Assembly: GCF_001659605.2 (NCBI RefSeq)
Contig: NC_035167.2
Location: forward strand, 3,100,001 to 3,164,000
Direction: 5' to 3'
DNA: 64,000 nucleotides
DNA from: Manihot esculenta
Lineage: Eukaryota; Streptophyta; Magnoliopsida; Malpighiales; Euphorbiaceae
The notes below the pieces were generated by a model. It was not told where the DNA came from and ran no database searches. It saw only the letters and a program-made list of their open reading frames with translations. The translations under genes were made by a program, and so were the position numbers. The stretch's first letter is position 1. Each line of letters begins with the position of its first letter. This document shows, one piece after another, positions 12,063 to 35,300 of the stretch.

Positions 12063-12419
12063 AGAAAAAAAAAACTCTAGCAAGCAGTGTGAACTACTGC
12101 ATCTGCAAAACTTTCCTTGTACAAAACAAAGATTTAAGACCCCCTACTACCTGATTATCAACCAAAATGATCTCAGGAATCATTGACATAAGCTTCCTGA
12201 GTTGTTCTTCTACTTGAAAAGCTAGCTAATATTCTCAAAATTTGATCAACAAATAGCAATTCCCTTAATGCTCAAGAACCCCAATGACCGAAAAAAGAAA
12301 TCAACTGTACATCTGCGTCCTGACAAAACTTTATGAAAGCAGCCTGCCAAAGTGCCAATCATGTATAGGAGCACTATAGAAATGGTGTCATACCTCTGCC
12401 ACGAAAAGAAAATGAAAAG

Positions 12420-15065
12420 TCAGAATCCCATTACTGTTGAGGTGAGGTTAAGCAAGGACTCCAGTGTGCTTGGATGAAACTTTCGAGCAAAGAGGTAACA
12501 AATAGATGACATCTCTGAATTGTATGAACATTCTGTCCCATTATTCCTAATAGACTGTATAAGGCTTTCTGTAACATTAACTTTCATGTAGGTTGCTGGA
12601 TGGGGCCCCCCCAGCGACCAATCGACCCAAGTTACTGTGCGATTCGCATTAAGCGGTCCATGGAACATGTTCAGATAAGTTGGAATGTAATGCTCATCAG
12701 GATAGCAGGCAGGCCTGCAATATTTCTTGAAGACAGAATAGTACTTGGTGTCTGAGACTACATGAACAGCCAGAGCCCGATGGATCTCAAACCATTGAGA
12801 CCCCTTTCTCCACTGAAAGAGCTTGATATCAGGGAGCATTTTACGGTTGTAGCGGCCACGACCATAACGAGAGGGATCATCATATGACTCGACAAAGCTA
12901 TATTCAGAATTAATGAGGTACTTGTATACAATTGGGAAATTGTAGACTGGTATGCAGCTCTCAGAGAGAAGAACAAACCGCTCATTTGAGAAATCCAGCA
13001 GGGCATTGGCTAGAAGGCGCTTCTCAGCATCAACCAGTGAAACCGTTCCCCATTCAACATGCTGAAGATGGGAAAATGAAAGGATTCATAAGAAAACACA
13101 GAACGCGATCAACATTCAACAGTAATTAAGAGTCGAGAAAAAGTTGGAAGGCAGTTAGCATGATAAAAGAAGACAATGCTCTTTTTGTACACAACAGAAA
13201 GCCAAAATGCAGTTTCTGCTCATAACAATTAATTTTCCATCACAAACATGAAAAGTATTTTATTCAAAACATTTATGAGGAAATGAATCAAATATTTTGT
13301 TTCATATATGATATGGAAATAGTCCAAAGATGGCAGTTATTTCCAGGAGCTATACTCCAAACATCTCATTAAAGAATCAACTGCCAGAAATGGTGATAAT
13401 ACTTTTGCACAAAGTGGGCATAAAAGGTCATTTGGATGTAGCTGTTAAATTTTAGCAATTGCTAACATAACCAGTACCATATATGAAATATATAGCACTC
13501 GATGCATACGCGCATACATATATACCATTACATCTTGTATAGGGCAACAGAGAGACTGAGAAATAACAAGCAATCCATTTACACAATCTGTAAAAATTAA
13601 GTTTTTACACAACTTTGATTGATAGCTATGACCATTGCCAATCCTATCAACGGCATTTCTTCAGCTTATATATCAAGCTAATTAAGTTCTCATCAGAACA
13701 AATCATCGCATAACAAAATGAATAAAGAACATTGCCTTTAAAAATTTAAACACACTCCTCTACTTAATTCAACTAAGCCTCAGCATCAAACTAGTTTAGT
13801 TTAACTGAATCGTCCATCCAAAGCTGGACGCACCGATCTAGAAGCTAAAACACTAGAGTCAATTCCACTCTTCAATATTATTGCATAAGATGGCTATTAA
13901 TGCCTGAACTTTCACCCTTCCAATTATAAGTCATACACTACTTTCAAATTTTTCAGTTTCACTATTGCTTCTAAATCTTGGCATAAGCATCTTTAGACAC
14001 TCTAACTTGACAGACAAGGATAGCAAACAACTTTAGTATACATATGGTATCAAAGTTGTGTAGAAATTTTAGCTCTATTAATCATGTCAATGGATCTCTC
14101 TATATCTAGCAAGTGCATAATGTCTTAAACTGCTACGAGCTTTTCCTGGCTGTGAATTGAATTAGCTAACCTTCAGAAGACAATCTCCATAAACTCATCA
14201 TTCATTATCATGTTCATATAGCAAACTTTGACTGTCCAGCTGTCTCCTTAATAAATTTATAGATCTCTAATAAAAATATGTAAATAAAGTTAGTTGCCTT
14301 CCATCCCACTTAATACTTTTTCTACTTATTAGGATAATAATTCAACCTATAAAGAATCAAATCTACCAAATGTATATACCATGTCATTCCCAATAATAAT
14401 CCACACAAAGCCAAAATGCTAATAACTCAAAAATATAAGCATCAGCGAGAATCATCAGAAACCAAAAGCTAAGAACAGCCGGCTACAGTTCATACCTGAC
14501 TCGGTATTTGCCTACTGTAGAATGGAGAATCCCTTGAAACATTGAGCACATAGTCCTCAGGCGTATGGATATAGATAGAGAAATACTTCTCATGACCTCT
14601 AAAGAACCTCTCCCACAATGGCAACATAGGCAAAGGCCCTCTAGTCAAAAACATGAAAGCCACTTTAGGCAATCTATCAAAGGGATACTCTTCCTTAGTT
14701 GGCATCAAAGAAGCCCTCCAAAAAAGCTCCTCATCAGTCATACCATGAGTCAAGTTGTTTGGATGAAGAAACGTATCCATACTAAAACAATCGACCTTCT
14801 TACAAGGTTTCAAAATTGTGCAATTACTAGCTGGGAATTTTGTTGCTGCTATGTTATTATTGAAGAACAGGCGAGCTTGTGAAGTGAAGTACTGATTGAT
14901 TTGAGAACTTGTTGCTAAACCCATTATCATACCCGCCATAAAAACAACTAAAAAAGATAATATTTGCACCAGTTTTAGCAAACCCGTGTGCCTATCTGAT
15001 CTATCTTCCTTGTCTCCTATTTGCCGTGCCATTTCTTTCCCCCTTTTGTTTCTCACTCCATTCAA
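12420..15065 (-). CDS. BC10-like GT14 / Core-2 branch-type glycosyltransferase
   Basis: Two exons on the minus strand: 14496-15065 and 12420-13061, joined in phase 0 to 403 residues, the usual length for this family. A short basic N-terminus is followed by one membrane anchor at about residues 29-51 (LLKLVQILSFLVVFMAGMIM), the layout of a type II Golgi protein. The luminal part has KVAFMFLTRGPLPMLPLWERF, SESCIPVYNF, SFVESYDDPSRYGRGRY, QWRKGSQWFEIHRALAV and CRPACYPDEHYIPTYLN, all typical of the plant DUF266/Branch family. The rice relative BRITTLE CULM 10 affects wall composition and arabinogalactan proteins; the acceptor of this enzyme is not known. The start could also be the second Met 11 codons in (MARQIGDKED). 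The single 1.4-kb intron is 13062-14495. Confidence 0.93.
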
Positions 15066-15196
15066 TTAAAGAAATCTCCTAAACTCTTAGTGGTATTTGA
15101 GTCTAACAGCTGCAACCACTTCCTCTCATGCAAAATTTGGACTGCTTTAATGCGAAATTAATCAGTAAAAAATGCAGTAATCACCAACCCACCCAC

Positions 15197-15232
<36 letters not shown>

Positions 15233-15835
15233 ACTTTTCTGTGGATTTGACACCAGTAACAGAAATGAGAGGAACCCAACACCAAGAATCAAATACAAAC
15301 GATATGGAAAGTCCACAAAATCCAAGATTTTAAGTGCCCAAGTATAAAAAAAAACAGGCCAAAAATTGCAGAAAGCAAGATCAAAACTTAGAAAAAAAAT
15401 CCAAATCAATAAAATCTAGGTCTCCAGGATCATTTAGCAGTGGATCATTTAGTCCTCCCCCCCTCACCTTGAAAATCCAACAGAAAAGAGAGAAAGAGGG
15501 AAGAAAGCTAGGGGTTTGATCAAAGAGTGAAAGAGAAAGGGAGACTTGACAAGCAGCAGATAGTATCGATATCACTATCAAAGGATCAAGAATTTGGAAT
15601 CACGTCCCCAACCACAAACAAACAGAAACATGTATGCAAATGGAAGGGAGAGGGAAATTAGAAGTGTAATTGGAAATTTTTGATTGAAAACGACAGCGCG
15701 TTTTCTGGGAGATAGTGGAGAAAGAGGGAAGGAGCAAAAACTCGCGGAGGACCCAATGAGGAAGCAAAGATTTGGACAAGGAGAATCATAATCCTATTAA
15801 GACACCTGTCCCCAGATAGCCCCCATGGAATGGAA
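15066..15835 (-). promoter_or_regulatory. 5' leader and promoter region of the glycosyltransferase gene
   Basis: Upstream of the minus-strand start the DNA is balanced in composition and contains a 33-A run on the plus strand (15199-15231), which is poly-T in the sense direction. Purine-rich stretches near 15480-15540 give CT-rich sense sequence typical of plant 5' leaders. An ATAATAAATTA stretch lies near 15845. The transcription start was not placed. Confidence 0.4.
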
Positions 15836-17343
15836 TATATAAAATAATAAATTAATAACTATTTTTACATAAAATTAAAAAAAATATATTATCTCATTTT
15901 TTTATAATAATATAAAAAAATCAGTTAATTAGTCGCATAATTTTAAAAAATATATTTAAAATTTAAAAAAATTTATTAACTAATTCATAAATTAGGAATT
16001 AATTTATGAATTGAAAAAAATTTTAAATATTTTTTTATTTTAATATTAACTTAAATTCACAATCACATCAATTCAATTCATATTAATTTTTCATATAATT
16101 CATTTAATTTTATTTAAATTTCTAACTTTAATTTTAATTTTAATTTTTAATTTATTTAATTTATTTTTAATTAATTTAATTTAATTTTAAATTCAAACGA
16201 TTGAATATTCACATGAAATAAAGATTTATTTTTTTTAATTTCGATGTATTTATCTATGTTTATATATTCACTCATTTCAATTTCTTTAATTTATTTTTCT
16301 TTAAAAAGGTAAAATATTATTATAAAATAAGATTTTTTTTATTAATTTTGGATCTATTATAATATAAGAAAATAAAAATGATACTAAAAAATCCAATAAA
16401 GCATCGTTATTAAATTTCTTAATTATAAAAGAAATTTGTGTTGTTTCTGTTTAAAGTAGAATGGTAGTGAAGTTAAAAAAATATTTTTATAATTATTTTG
16501 TTAATAAATATTTGTTTATTATTGTATTAATTTAAAAGTAAAAATAATAATATTTAAACTTCATGTATTAATTTAATTATAAAAATTAAATATGAGCAGC
16601 ATTCAGTTCAAACTAAAAAATTGATCAAACTGAATTAATTTAAAATTTCAGTTTAAATTTTATTTTTAAAAATTTTAATTATTTTAATTTAATTCAATTT
16701 TAATTAAAAAATTAATAAAATTGAATCCAACTGATTAATGACAATATAGATAAATTAGACCGTAATTAAAATTAAAATACTTTAATTAAATTTTAAAATA
16801 TTAAAAATAATATTAAAAAAAATCAACATATCAAAGTAAATTAAATCAAATCGAATTAAATTGATTCATTCAAATTGAATTATGCTCGATATCAGTTGGA
16901 TTTAATTTTTATAAATGCTAAATTTTAATTTTCATATTATTTGATTTTTTTATTTTTAAATTAAACCTTAAATCATTATAGTTTTTTAATATCTAAATAT
17001 ATGAATTAATAAGTATGACTATAATGAGAAATTTAGGATGGTATATAATATTTATGGAATGAATTATTTGTGGATGCTCCAATATCAAACCAAGATTTAT
17101 GTAAATATTAATTTTATTAAATATATTAAAAAGTTTATAAATAGTTAAAGAATATGTATGGGTGAAAGGGTGATGCTCGAATTTTTTAAAAAAATTTAAA
17201 AGTTTTGGACAAAAGACCTCATAATCTTTAATCAAACTTGTGATGAGATGATGACATGTTAACAGGATGATTTACTGAAATGCCAACCGGCTAAATGGAA
17301 GAATCAATCTATCTAATGGAAGTAGGGTTGGATAACTCAGAAA

Positions 17344-17802
17344 TAGGGGTGACTATTCGGTCAGTTCGGTTCAAAATCAAACCGAATTAAATAAACTAAA
17401 AACTGAAATTTTAGTGTTTATAAAAATCGAACCGAATCGATTTTGGTCAGAAACTAAACCGAACCGAACCGGTCTGATTCGGTTCGATTTGATCAGTTTT
17501 AATTTTTAATAATTTCTTTTTATTTTTTACACTTTATTTTTAGTATTTTAAAATTTAATTAAAATATTTTAATTTTAATATAATTTAGTTTATCTATATT
17601 AAAAAAATATATTATTATCACTAATCGATTCGGTTTGATTTTTTTAATTTTTTTTTATCAAAATCGAACCAAATTGAAATAACCGAAATTTCTGAAATTA
17701 AAAATCAAATCGAATTGAAATACATAAAAAACCAAATTAAATTTACAATTTAATTCGATTCGATCGATTTTTTTAATTTAAACCGAATACTATTTAGCCC
17801 TA
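17344..17802. mobile_element. hAT-like MITE, best-preserved copy
   Basis: The 459-bp element starts TAGGGGTGACTATTCGGT and ends ACCGAATACTATTTAGCCCTA, so the ends are imperfect inverted repeats (TAGGG...ATTCGGT). Flanking octamers are CTCAGAAA (17336-17343) and CTCGAAAA (17803-17810), 6 of 8 identical and plausible as an old 8-bp hAT target duplication. The interior is rich in (A)ACCGAA and TTCGGTT motifs. There is no coding capacity. Confidence 0.7.
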
Positions 17803-18788
17803 CTCGAAAACTCAAAATACATTAATCCTTTAAAGAATTTGAAATGTCTGATAAAAGTGGGTATTAAGAAAATGACGACGTTTTGTTTACTTGGCCGCTG
17901 TGACGTATTGTAGATAAAATAATCTTTTTTTAAAAACGTAGAACGATTCTTAAAAGATTAATTAAACTCATAAATTTTTTTTTTATTTTATTTATTTTAT
18001 TTACGCCGCTAATCGAATATCGGTCAAATTTAAATATTAAGCAACAACTAATATCAGAGCATCTACAATGAGTTAAAAAATAAAATTACAAAATTTCAAT
18101 GTTAGAAATTATGATGAGATGTTTGGTATAGGTGGAATTAATATTAAAATTATTAGAGATATTTAATTTAAATTAATTCCAACAAAATTATGAACAAGTA
18201 TTATACTTTTAACTCATCTTTAATTGGAGCAAGTTCGCTAATTATCTTAAGAAGAAGGTTATACTCTGAGTTTAAAAACTACTGATCAATGAATTCATTA
18301 AATATTCATATATTCTCTCGTTAATGGAATTCTCATAAATGTATACACTTCATTAATGAATTTACTGATATTTTTATAATAAAATAGTTTATAAAAAATT
18401 ACTATTTAAGTCCTTTAATTTTTATAAAATTTACTAATTTATCTCTATCTTAAAATCACTTAATCAATACATTTAAATTTTATGTGAAAAAACATTTAAT
18501 TAATTTATTTTAATTTTGATTATATAAATTAAATTATATAAATATTTAAAATTATAAAACTAAATAATATATAAAATTAAAATTTTAAAAAATTAAATAA
18601 TATAAGTAATTTAAAATAATTAATTATTTTTTAAATAAAATAACTAAAAATTTATATTTTATAAAATATAAAAATATTTTAATCGGTAAATTTTGTAAAA
18701 GTTTAAAAACTGCATCACATTATTCATTTTTTTAACCATGAAAAGCAACTAAAATAAAAATAAAAATAAACTATTATAGATACGATTG

Positions 18789-19160
18789 TAGGGTCAACAT
18801 TCGGTCGATTCGATTCAAAATTAAACTGAATCGAATAAATTAAAAATTAAAATTTTAGTATTTATAAAAATTGAATCGAATCGATTTTAATCAAAAATCA
18901 AATTGAATCGAATCGAATTAGTCTGAATTTTAATCTTGATATAATATCTCTATATTATTAAAAATAATATATTATTATTATTAATAGATTTAGTTCAATT
19001 TTTTTAATTTTTATGATAAAACCAAATTAAACTGAAATAATTAAAATTTTTAAAATTAAAAATTAAATCAAATCAAAATGAATAAAAAATTAAATTAAAA
19101 TTTTAAATTAATTTAGTTCGATTGACTTTTTCGATTTGAACCGAATATTTATACTATATA
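18789..19160. mobile_element. Decayed copy of the same hAT-like MITE
   Basis: It starts TAGGGTCAACATTCGGTCGA and follows the order of the copy at 17344-17802, including the central ATAATATATTATTATTATTA block and the closing GAACCGAATATT. Most CG dinucleotides are now TG or CA. The right end is approximate. Confidence 0.55.
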
Positions 19161-19377
19161 ATTAGCTGCTCGGTTTAATTTCGATTCAAATTTTTATGAA
19201 GAATCATACCTAAATCAATTGATATTAATTTAATTCCACTATAAATAAATTTTCTTCTATTTTGATACAGCACTATGCGATTGTTCAATCCGATTTGAGC
19301 CCGCCCGTATAAAGCCCTAAGTCCAACCCAAAACCCAATTCACTATCCAGCCATAGAGTAGCCACTTTTTCATTTAT

Positions 19378-19780
19378 GATCAGTTCAGTTTAATATCAAT
19401 CTAAATTCAAGAGATTTAAATTTAATATTTATAAAAATTAAATTAAATTGATTTTAAATATAAATTAATTTGAATGGTATAGTTCAATTTAATGGATTAA
19501 ATTTTTTTTTATTTTTTATATTTTAAAATTTAATTAAAATATGTTTATTTTAATTATAATTTAATTTATCTATATTATTAAAATAATATATTATTATCAT
19601 TAATAAATTCAGTTCAATTTTATTAATTTTTTTTAATTAAAATTAAAATAAATTAAAATAAATTAAAATAATTAAAATTTTTAAAAATAAAAATTAAATC
19701 GAATAAAAAATATAAAAAATAAATCAAAATTTTGAATTAATTTGATTTTTCAGTTTCAACAAAATATACTTTACTTATTA
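19378..19780. mobile_element. Strongly decayed copy of the same hAT-like MITE
   Basis: The shared order is recognisable: TCAGTTCAGTTTAATATCAA, the TTTATCTATATTATTAAAAT block, AAATTCAGTTCAATTTT and the closing TTTTTCAGTTTCAAC. Almost every CG is lost. Boundaries are approximate. Confidence 0.45.
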
Positions 19781-20280
19781 ATATGATTTTTTATTTTTAA
19801 AAACTCTCAATATAATTTTTTATTAATATTCAATTAAATTATTTTTAACATGAATGAATTGATAAACCATATCTCGATAATTAAAATTTGATTTTCTACT
19901 CTCTCCTAAAATACCAAATACCTATTGAAAAAAATTATTTTTAATAGTTTATAAAATTAAAAATTTTAATCATTTTATTTAATATTTGTAAAAAAATTAA
20001 TAAATTTGTTATATAGTTATAATTATAAAAACTATATACTAAAAATTTGCAGGATCAAATAATAAAATTATTTAGAATTAAAATAAATGAATTAATGTTT
20101 TCTCAAAAAAAAAAAAGAATGCAATGATTCAAAAAAAAAAAGAATGTTATGATTAAATAATTAATTTTACAAATTACTATAAGGAAGTAATAGTTTTTAT
20201 TACTTTTTATTTTTATTTTTTCATGAAAATTAAAAGTCTGAAATTCCACAATTTTGTTTTTTTTTAATAAGAGGGAGGTT

Positions 20281-20548
20281 CTGTACTTGTGTTCGATTCC
20301 ATCGCACACCAAACAGAACCAGAAAAGCCACCAGAAAGCATCCTTTTCAAATGCATTTGGGTGCGTCATAATTACTTCCATTTCTCAATTTTTGATTTCA
20401 ACCTTCCTTTTCCAGATCCAATCTTAGGGTTTCTCTTCTTCTCCCTTTCTTCAATTCGATCTCCAACTTCCCACACAAAATTTCTGTATATTGCTCTGTG
20501 AATCTGTAAATCCGTGGACATAGATTGACAGAAATTTAGATATTGAAA
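20281..20548 (+). promoter_or_regulatory. 5' leader of the DRP2 gene
   Basis: The composition switches from AT-rich to balanced at about 20280. The leader contains CTTAGGGTTTCTCTTCTTCTCCCTTTC, a telo-box-like AGGGTTT with CT-rich tracts, as often found in leaders of constitutive plant genes. Confidence 0.45.
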
Positions 20549-31084
<10,536 letters not shown>

Positions 31085-31296
31085 ATAAAGTCTGATACCC
31101 AATTTGATTATTCATGCAATTCTTGTTGGATGGGAGCGAGCTTTTCTCATTCCTCCCACTACAGGAGGAGAGCATTTCTCAAGCTCAAATCCATGTCATA
31201 GTAGCTTCTGTAGTTATAGTTTGTAGATATGTATTGCAGTTGCATATGGTTGATTTTGAGATGTATCAATGTTCTGTTCATTAAATTCTTTCCCCA

Positions 31297-31318
31297 CCCC
31301 CCCCCCCCCCCCCCCCCC
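31297..31318. repeat. Poly-C run of 22 bases downstream of DRP2
   Basis: An uninterrupted C run is preceded by TTCCCCA, about 210 bases past the DRP2 stop and probably at the end of its 3' UTR. Its exact length is unreliable in any read-based assembly. Confidence 0.8.
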
Positions 31319-32385
31319 GATTTTTCCATTTTGTTGTTAGGCGCCTGGCATGAGACCTTCTCTACCCAATTTTCATTCAGGTGCGACAGTTGTATTTGTA
31401 CTTGATCACATTAGTGGTAAGTAATCTTTTCCTCACTGCTTACTCTTTCAGAGTAAGCCATGGACGTTGACGTTTTATGCATTTGTAACTATCTAACGGC
31501 GGCGTTGTTCTATTGATTTATAAGTTAACTATTTCAAGTTTTTAAGTTTAAATCTAAATTAATTATAATGTTATCCAATCGACGGCAAAACCTGTTCAAT
31601 TTTATATGGTCGATGAGAATTTGATTTATGATTCTTCATTTCAACCTTTCATGACTGAATTTGTCAAAATTGGCTAATATTTTAAAAATGATTAAAATTA
31701 TCGAAATTTGAAATATTAAATCAAATCTTATTTGATTATTTCATTCGGAATAGTTCTGAACGTAGTTCAATTTTATATTAATTTAGTATCTTGTAATATT
31801 ATTTGATAATTTTTAAATTCATATTAATGTAGACTTTATATTACAATATACTATTTTTGTATATTTTGGTGTAAAATTGAATAATAAATTTTAAAATGAA
31901 TATAAACTCCAAATTGAAAAATCATTTCGATTTAAAAATCAAAGGATACTATAAACTACAAATCCCAAATTAAAAAATCAATAAAATTACATCCTCAGTC
32001 GGATGAATAGGGCTTAAAATTTAAATAGCTGAGGTGATAAAAATTTCTACTACCTATGCTATAAAGAGAGCAAGTTTCCCTGGATTAAAGGGATCAATCA
32101 ATTTGTTTCCAATCTGCCTAGAAAGTATAAAAAGAACACTAAGATAACTTGTAATCCAAACAGGCATGGTATTCTCATAATTCAAAAGAAATAGTTATAT
32201 AAATGATCTTATTAAAGCTTGCTATTAGACCAACAGTACCACAGATTAAAGAATATAGATCCGTTTTGAGGAAAGTTTTCTTAAATAATTTATCTATCTT
32301 TTTCTTTCTCCAAAAATGTTGTTCTACATATGCACAAATTCTTGCAAGTGTAATTTTATAGAACGCATATAAAGACCTTGCTTGT
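31319..32385. other. Intergenic DNA between convergent genes
   Basis: AT-rich spacer between the DRP2 3' end and the 3' end of the minus-strand FemAB-like gene. No gene, TIR element or RNA was recognised. Confidence 0.6.
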
Positions 32386-35300
32386 CTATTGTATACCCTC
32401 CTTAAAGGGACCCGAATCACGAATTAGTTGCATTACAAGATTAACCTGCATGAGAAAATAATTGGTTAGGCAAAGACAAATAAAATATATTTTATTGTTT
32501 TGAATAAGAAAACTGCACCTTTTAGATAAAATAAAGCCTCATATGGTGGCCTTAGATTTTATAAACATAAATTCTAAGTAATTCCTCCAATATAGGTCTG
32601 GCTGGTCCGGTCCAGTTCGGCAGGTGTTCAAGAGCTTGGCCAGGAATGAGTCATCATCGGACCAGTCCACGGCTCCAAACCAGTTTCAGTTCTGATTCGA
32701 TTTTGGTTTAGATTCAAGTTTTTATGATTTTAATTCTTTTTCAAAAACTGTTTGTCCATCTGGTGTTCTCTAAAGCTGCAGTACTTTTTTTCTTTACCAA
32801 AAAAAGTTCTGATTTTAACTAGCCAAAATTGGCTGTTTGAATCACTGATTCTGGTTCAGTTCAAAGACCAACAGAAAAGACCAACAGGACGACCTTAACC
32901 AGTCCTAGGTGCCAGTTCAGGGCTGGTCCAGGCTGATGAACTGTTGATTCTGGCCGGTTGCAAACGGGCACTGGCCAGACCTACCTTGACAGCACCATCC
33001 TAAGACTTGAGGAAAAGAGATTTCCATCTCCAATACAAATACAAGGGGTATCGTTTAATGTAATTTTGTGCGAGAAGCAACAGAATAAAAAATAATTCCA
33101 TAATGGATAGCCTGATGCATGATTTCCCTGTCCTAATGCAAGAGTGCTAACTCAATTTCATTAATAAAGCAAGTTGACATCACTGAAAAATTCCAGGAAA
33201 ATGAGAGTACCTGAGATGATTCTCGCACTAGAAATTCCCCTATAGCTTGTCTGAAAGCTTCATCAACAAGGTAATGGCAGCTGTAAGTTGTCACGGGAAG
33301 ATAACCTCGCTGAATTTTATGTTCACCCTGAGCTCCTGCTTCAACTGTGCTCAGATTAAGTTCAATGGCTGCTTCTATAGCCTATTTATGAAGAACAGGT
33401 TTTGGATTAATGATTATTCATCTTCTTTAGACTTTTACATGTACATTGCTAGCCAAATATCAGTACCACAGAAATTCCAGAAAACCATTTCTATTACTGC
33501 AAGTTTTCACTTATGGAGACACTGAATACCCTCAACAAGGCAGAGAGAGAGAGAGAGACAGAGAGGATAACAGCCCAAAATAACTTCTATCCAGAAGTTA
33601 AACGATGGAAGGCAGAAGATCAATAGGGCTAATAGACTAAGTCACATAGCACACATAAAGTTGCAGAATGTGGTCTGCAGTAAAAAATTATCATACTTGG
33701 AGACTCAGATCTGGCTCAATTCTGAGGAGTCATCTTTTAAGCTCATTTTGGAATCAAGAATTTTATAAGAATTCAATTCAATTGATATATTTTTCAATAA
33801 TTCTCTCGTTTAAAATGAAAAAATTCAATTCTTTTTAACTTAAAAAGTTTTTATTTTAAAAGAAAGTGAATTCTTGCATAATTTTGTAAAATTTCATTTG
33901 AATTCTTTTCTTACAAAATGAATCATGCCAAACAAAGGGTTAGAGATCACTCTAGGACAACAATGCAAAGAAACTTGTTTACCCCTTTTTTCCATCTAAA
34001 ATATAAGAAAATTAGAAACAGAAACTTTCAAGTAATTGATCTGAACCTGGTAATAGCATGCTTCAAAGTGCAAACTAGGATAATAGGCTCTTGGGTGACA
34101 TCCCCACAGCCGCCCGAACAGGGTATCTCCGCCAATAATATTAAGAGCTCCTGCAACAAGTTCATCCCCTTCTTCAGCTATAACAAGTAATACCTGATCT
34201 CCCATCTTTGATCCCATGATATGAAAGAAATCTTTTGTAAGATAAGGACTGCCCCACCTATGAAAAAAACCCAAATGATACATCGTAAGTGCAGTATTTT
34301 GAAGCATCTCATGATATTCAACAAAATCTAAAACAAGTAGATTTCTAGCAATCATATAGAATTGCATAAATCTTGTTCAAAAGAAGGAAAAAAAAAAGAG
34401 ATCTTAATGGTATGGATCAAACTTGTTATCAGTGGTGTTCCTGTAGAAGTTATAGAAGGAATCCCAATGGTGAGCCTGCCAACCACCAAAAGAGAAAAAA
34501 ATGTTATTTCTAGTCACCAATTGATGAAGCAGAGCAAGTACCAAATCTGTGTCATAGGAACTATAATGTTAGCAGTGTGAATAAACTTCCCAATGTTCGC
34601 TTTTCAAGATTCGGTCATGAACTTTTTCCAGGATTAGCATTCATTTTATACTAGTGTACACGTCTATAAATTCCAAGAGACATCAAGACCTGCCAGTAAT
34701 GTGACAAATGCCCACTATAACCATGGGATTCAATTTTACAAGGGTCAAAAAAGTTTCATCATATAGAAAACTAAATTACTAGCATGATCATGAATGGATT
34801 ATAAAATTAATAGATTAAAAGTAGCATGCATCATTTGCAAATACAAATAACCAAGTACCTTTATTTCATAACCTCGCAGCCGTTTCATAGTCAAGTTTTG
34901 CACTGAAATCTGCATTTAGAAGTTGACTCAGAAAGATGTGGTTTTCATGTTTAATATAGATGCCAAGTCCAGAAGCACCCGTAACTTAACATTAATTAAG
35001 CCAGAGAGGAAGGAGAATAAATTTGCTTGTAACAAAAAAGGACACATCTAGACTATGATTCTTGATTTGATTAAATGAATGCTGCTGTGATCCTCAGAGA
35101 TTGTGGAGGGACAATGCCAAGAATTATCATCTTTCTTTAATAAACATTTTCTAATAATACAGGTCACTTGAAGACAGCAACTTTCGGAAACAATTTACAG
35201 TTCACGCTGACCAAAGCTTGAATTTTGCTTGTATAAGAGGTTAAAAAAAGTACAATTATGCTTACAGAAATGTTTGTATGTATCCAACCATTCTTTAGCA

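Larger units (their letters stand above)
15836..20280. other. AT-rich repeat desert between two genes
   Basis: About 4.4 kb of very AT-rich DNA without supported genes. It contains at least three, possibly four, copies of one TIR family at 17344-17802, about 18789-19160, about 19378-19780 and perhaps 16590-16920. Elsewhere I see only low-complexity A/T sequence and A runs. Confidence 0.7.

Noticed and set aside
16993..17235. Small open frames in the AT-rich deserts (here and at 47.4-50.4 and 61-63 kb)
   Set aside because: Length and Ile/Asn/Lys/Tyr-rich composition are those expected by chance in AT-rich DNA.
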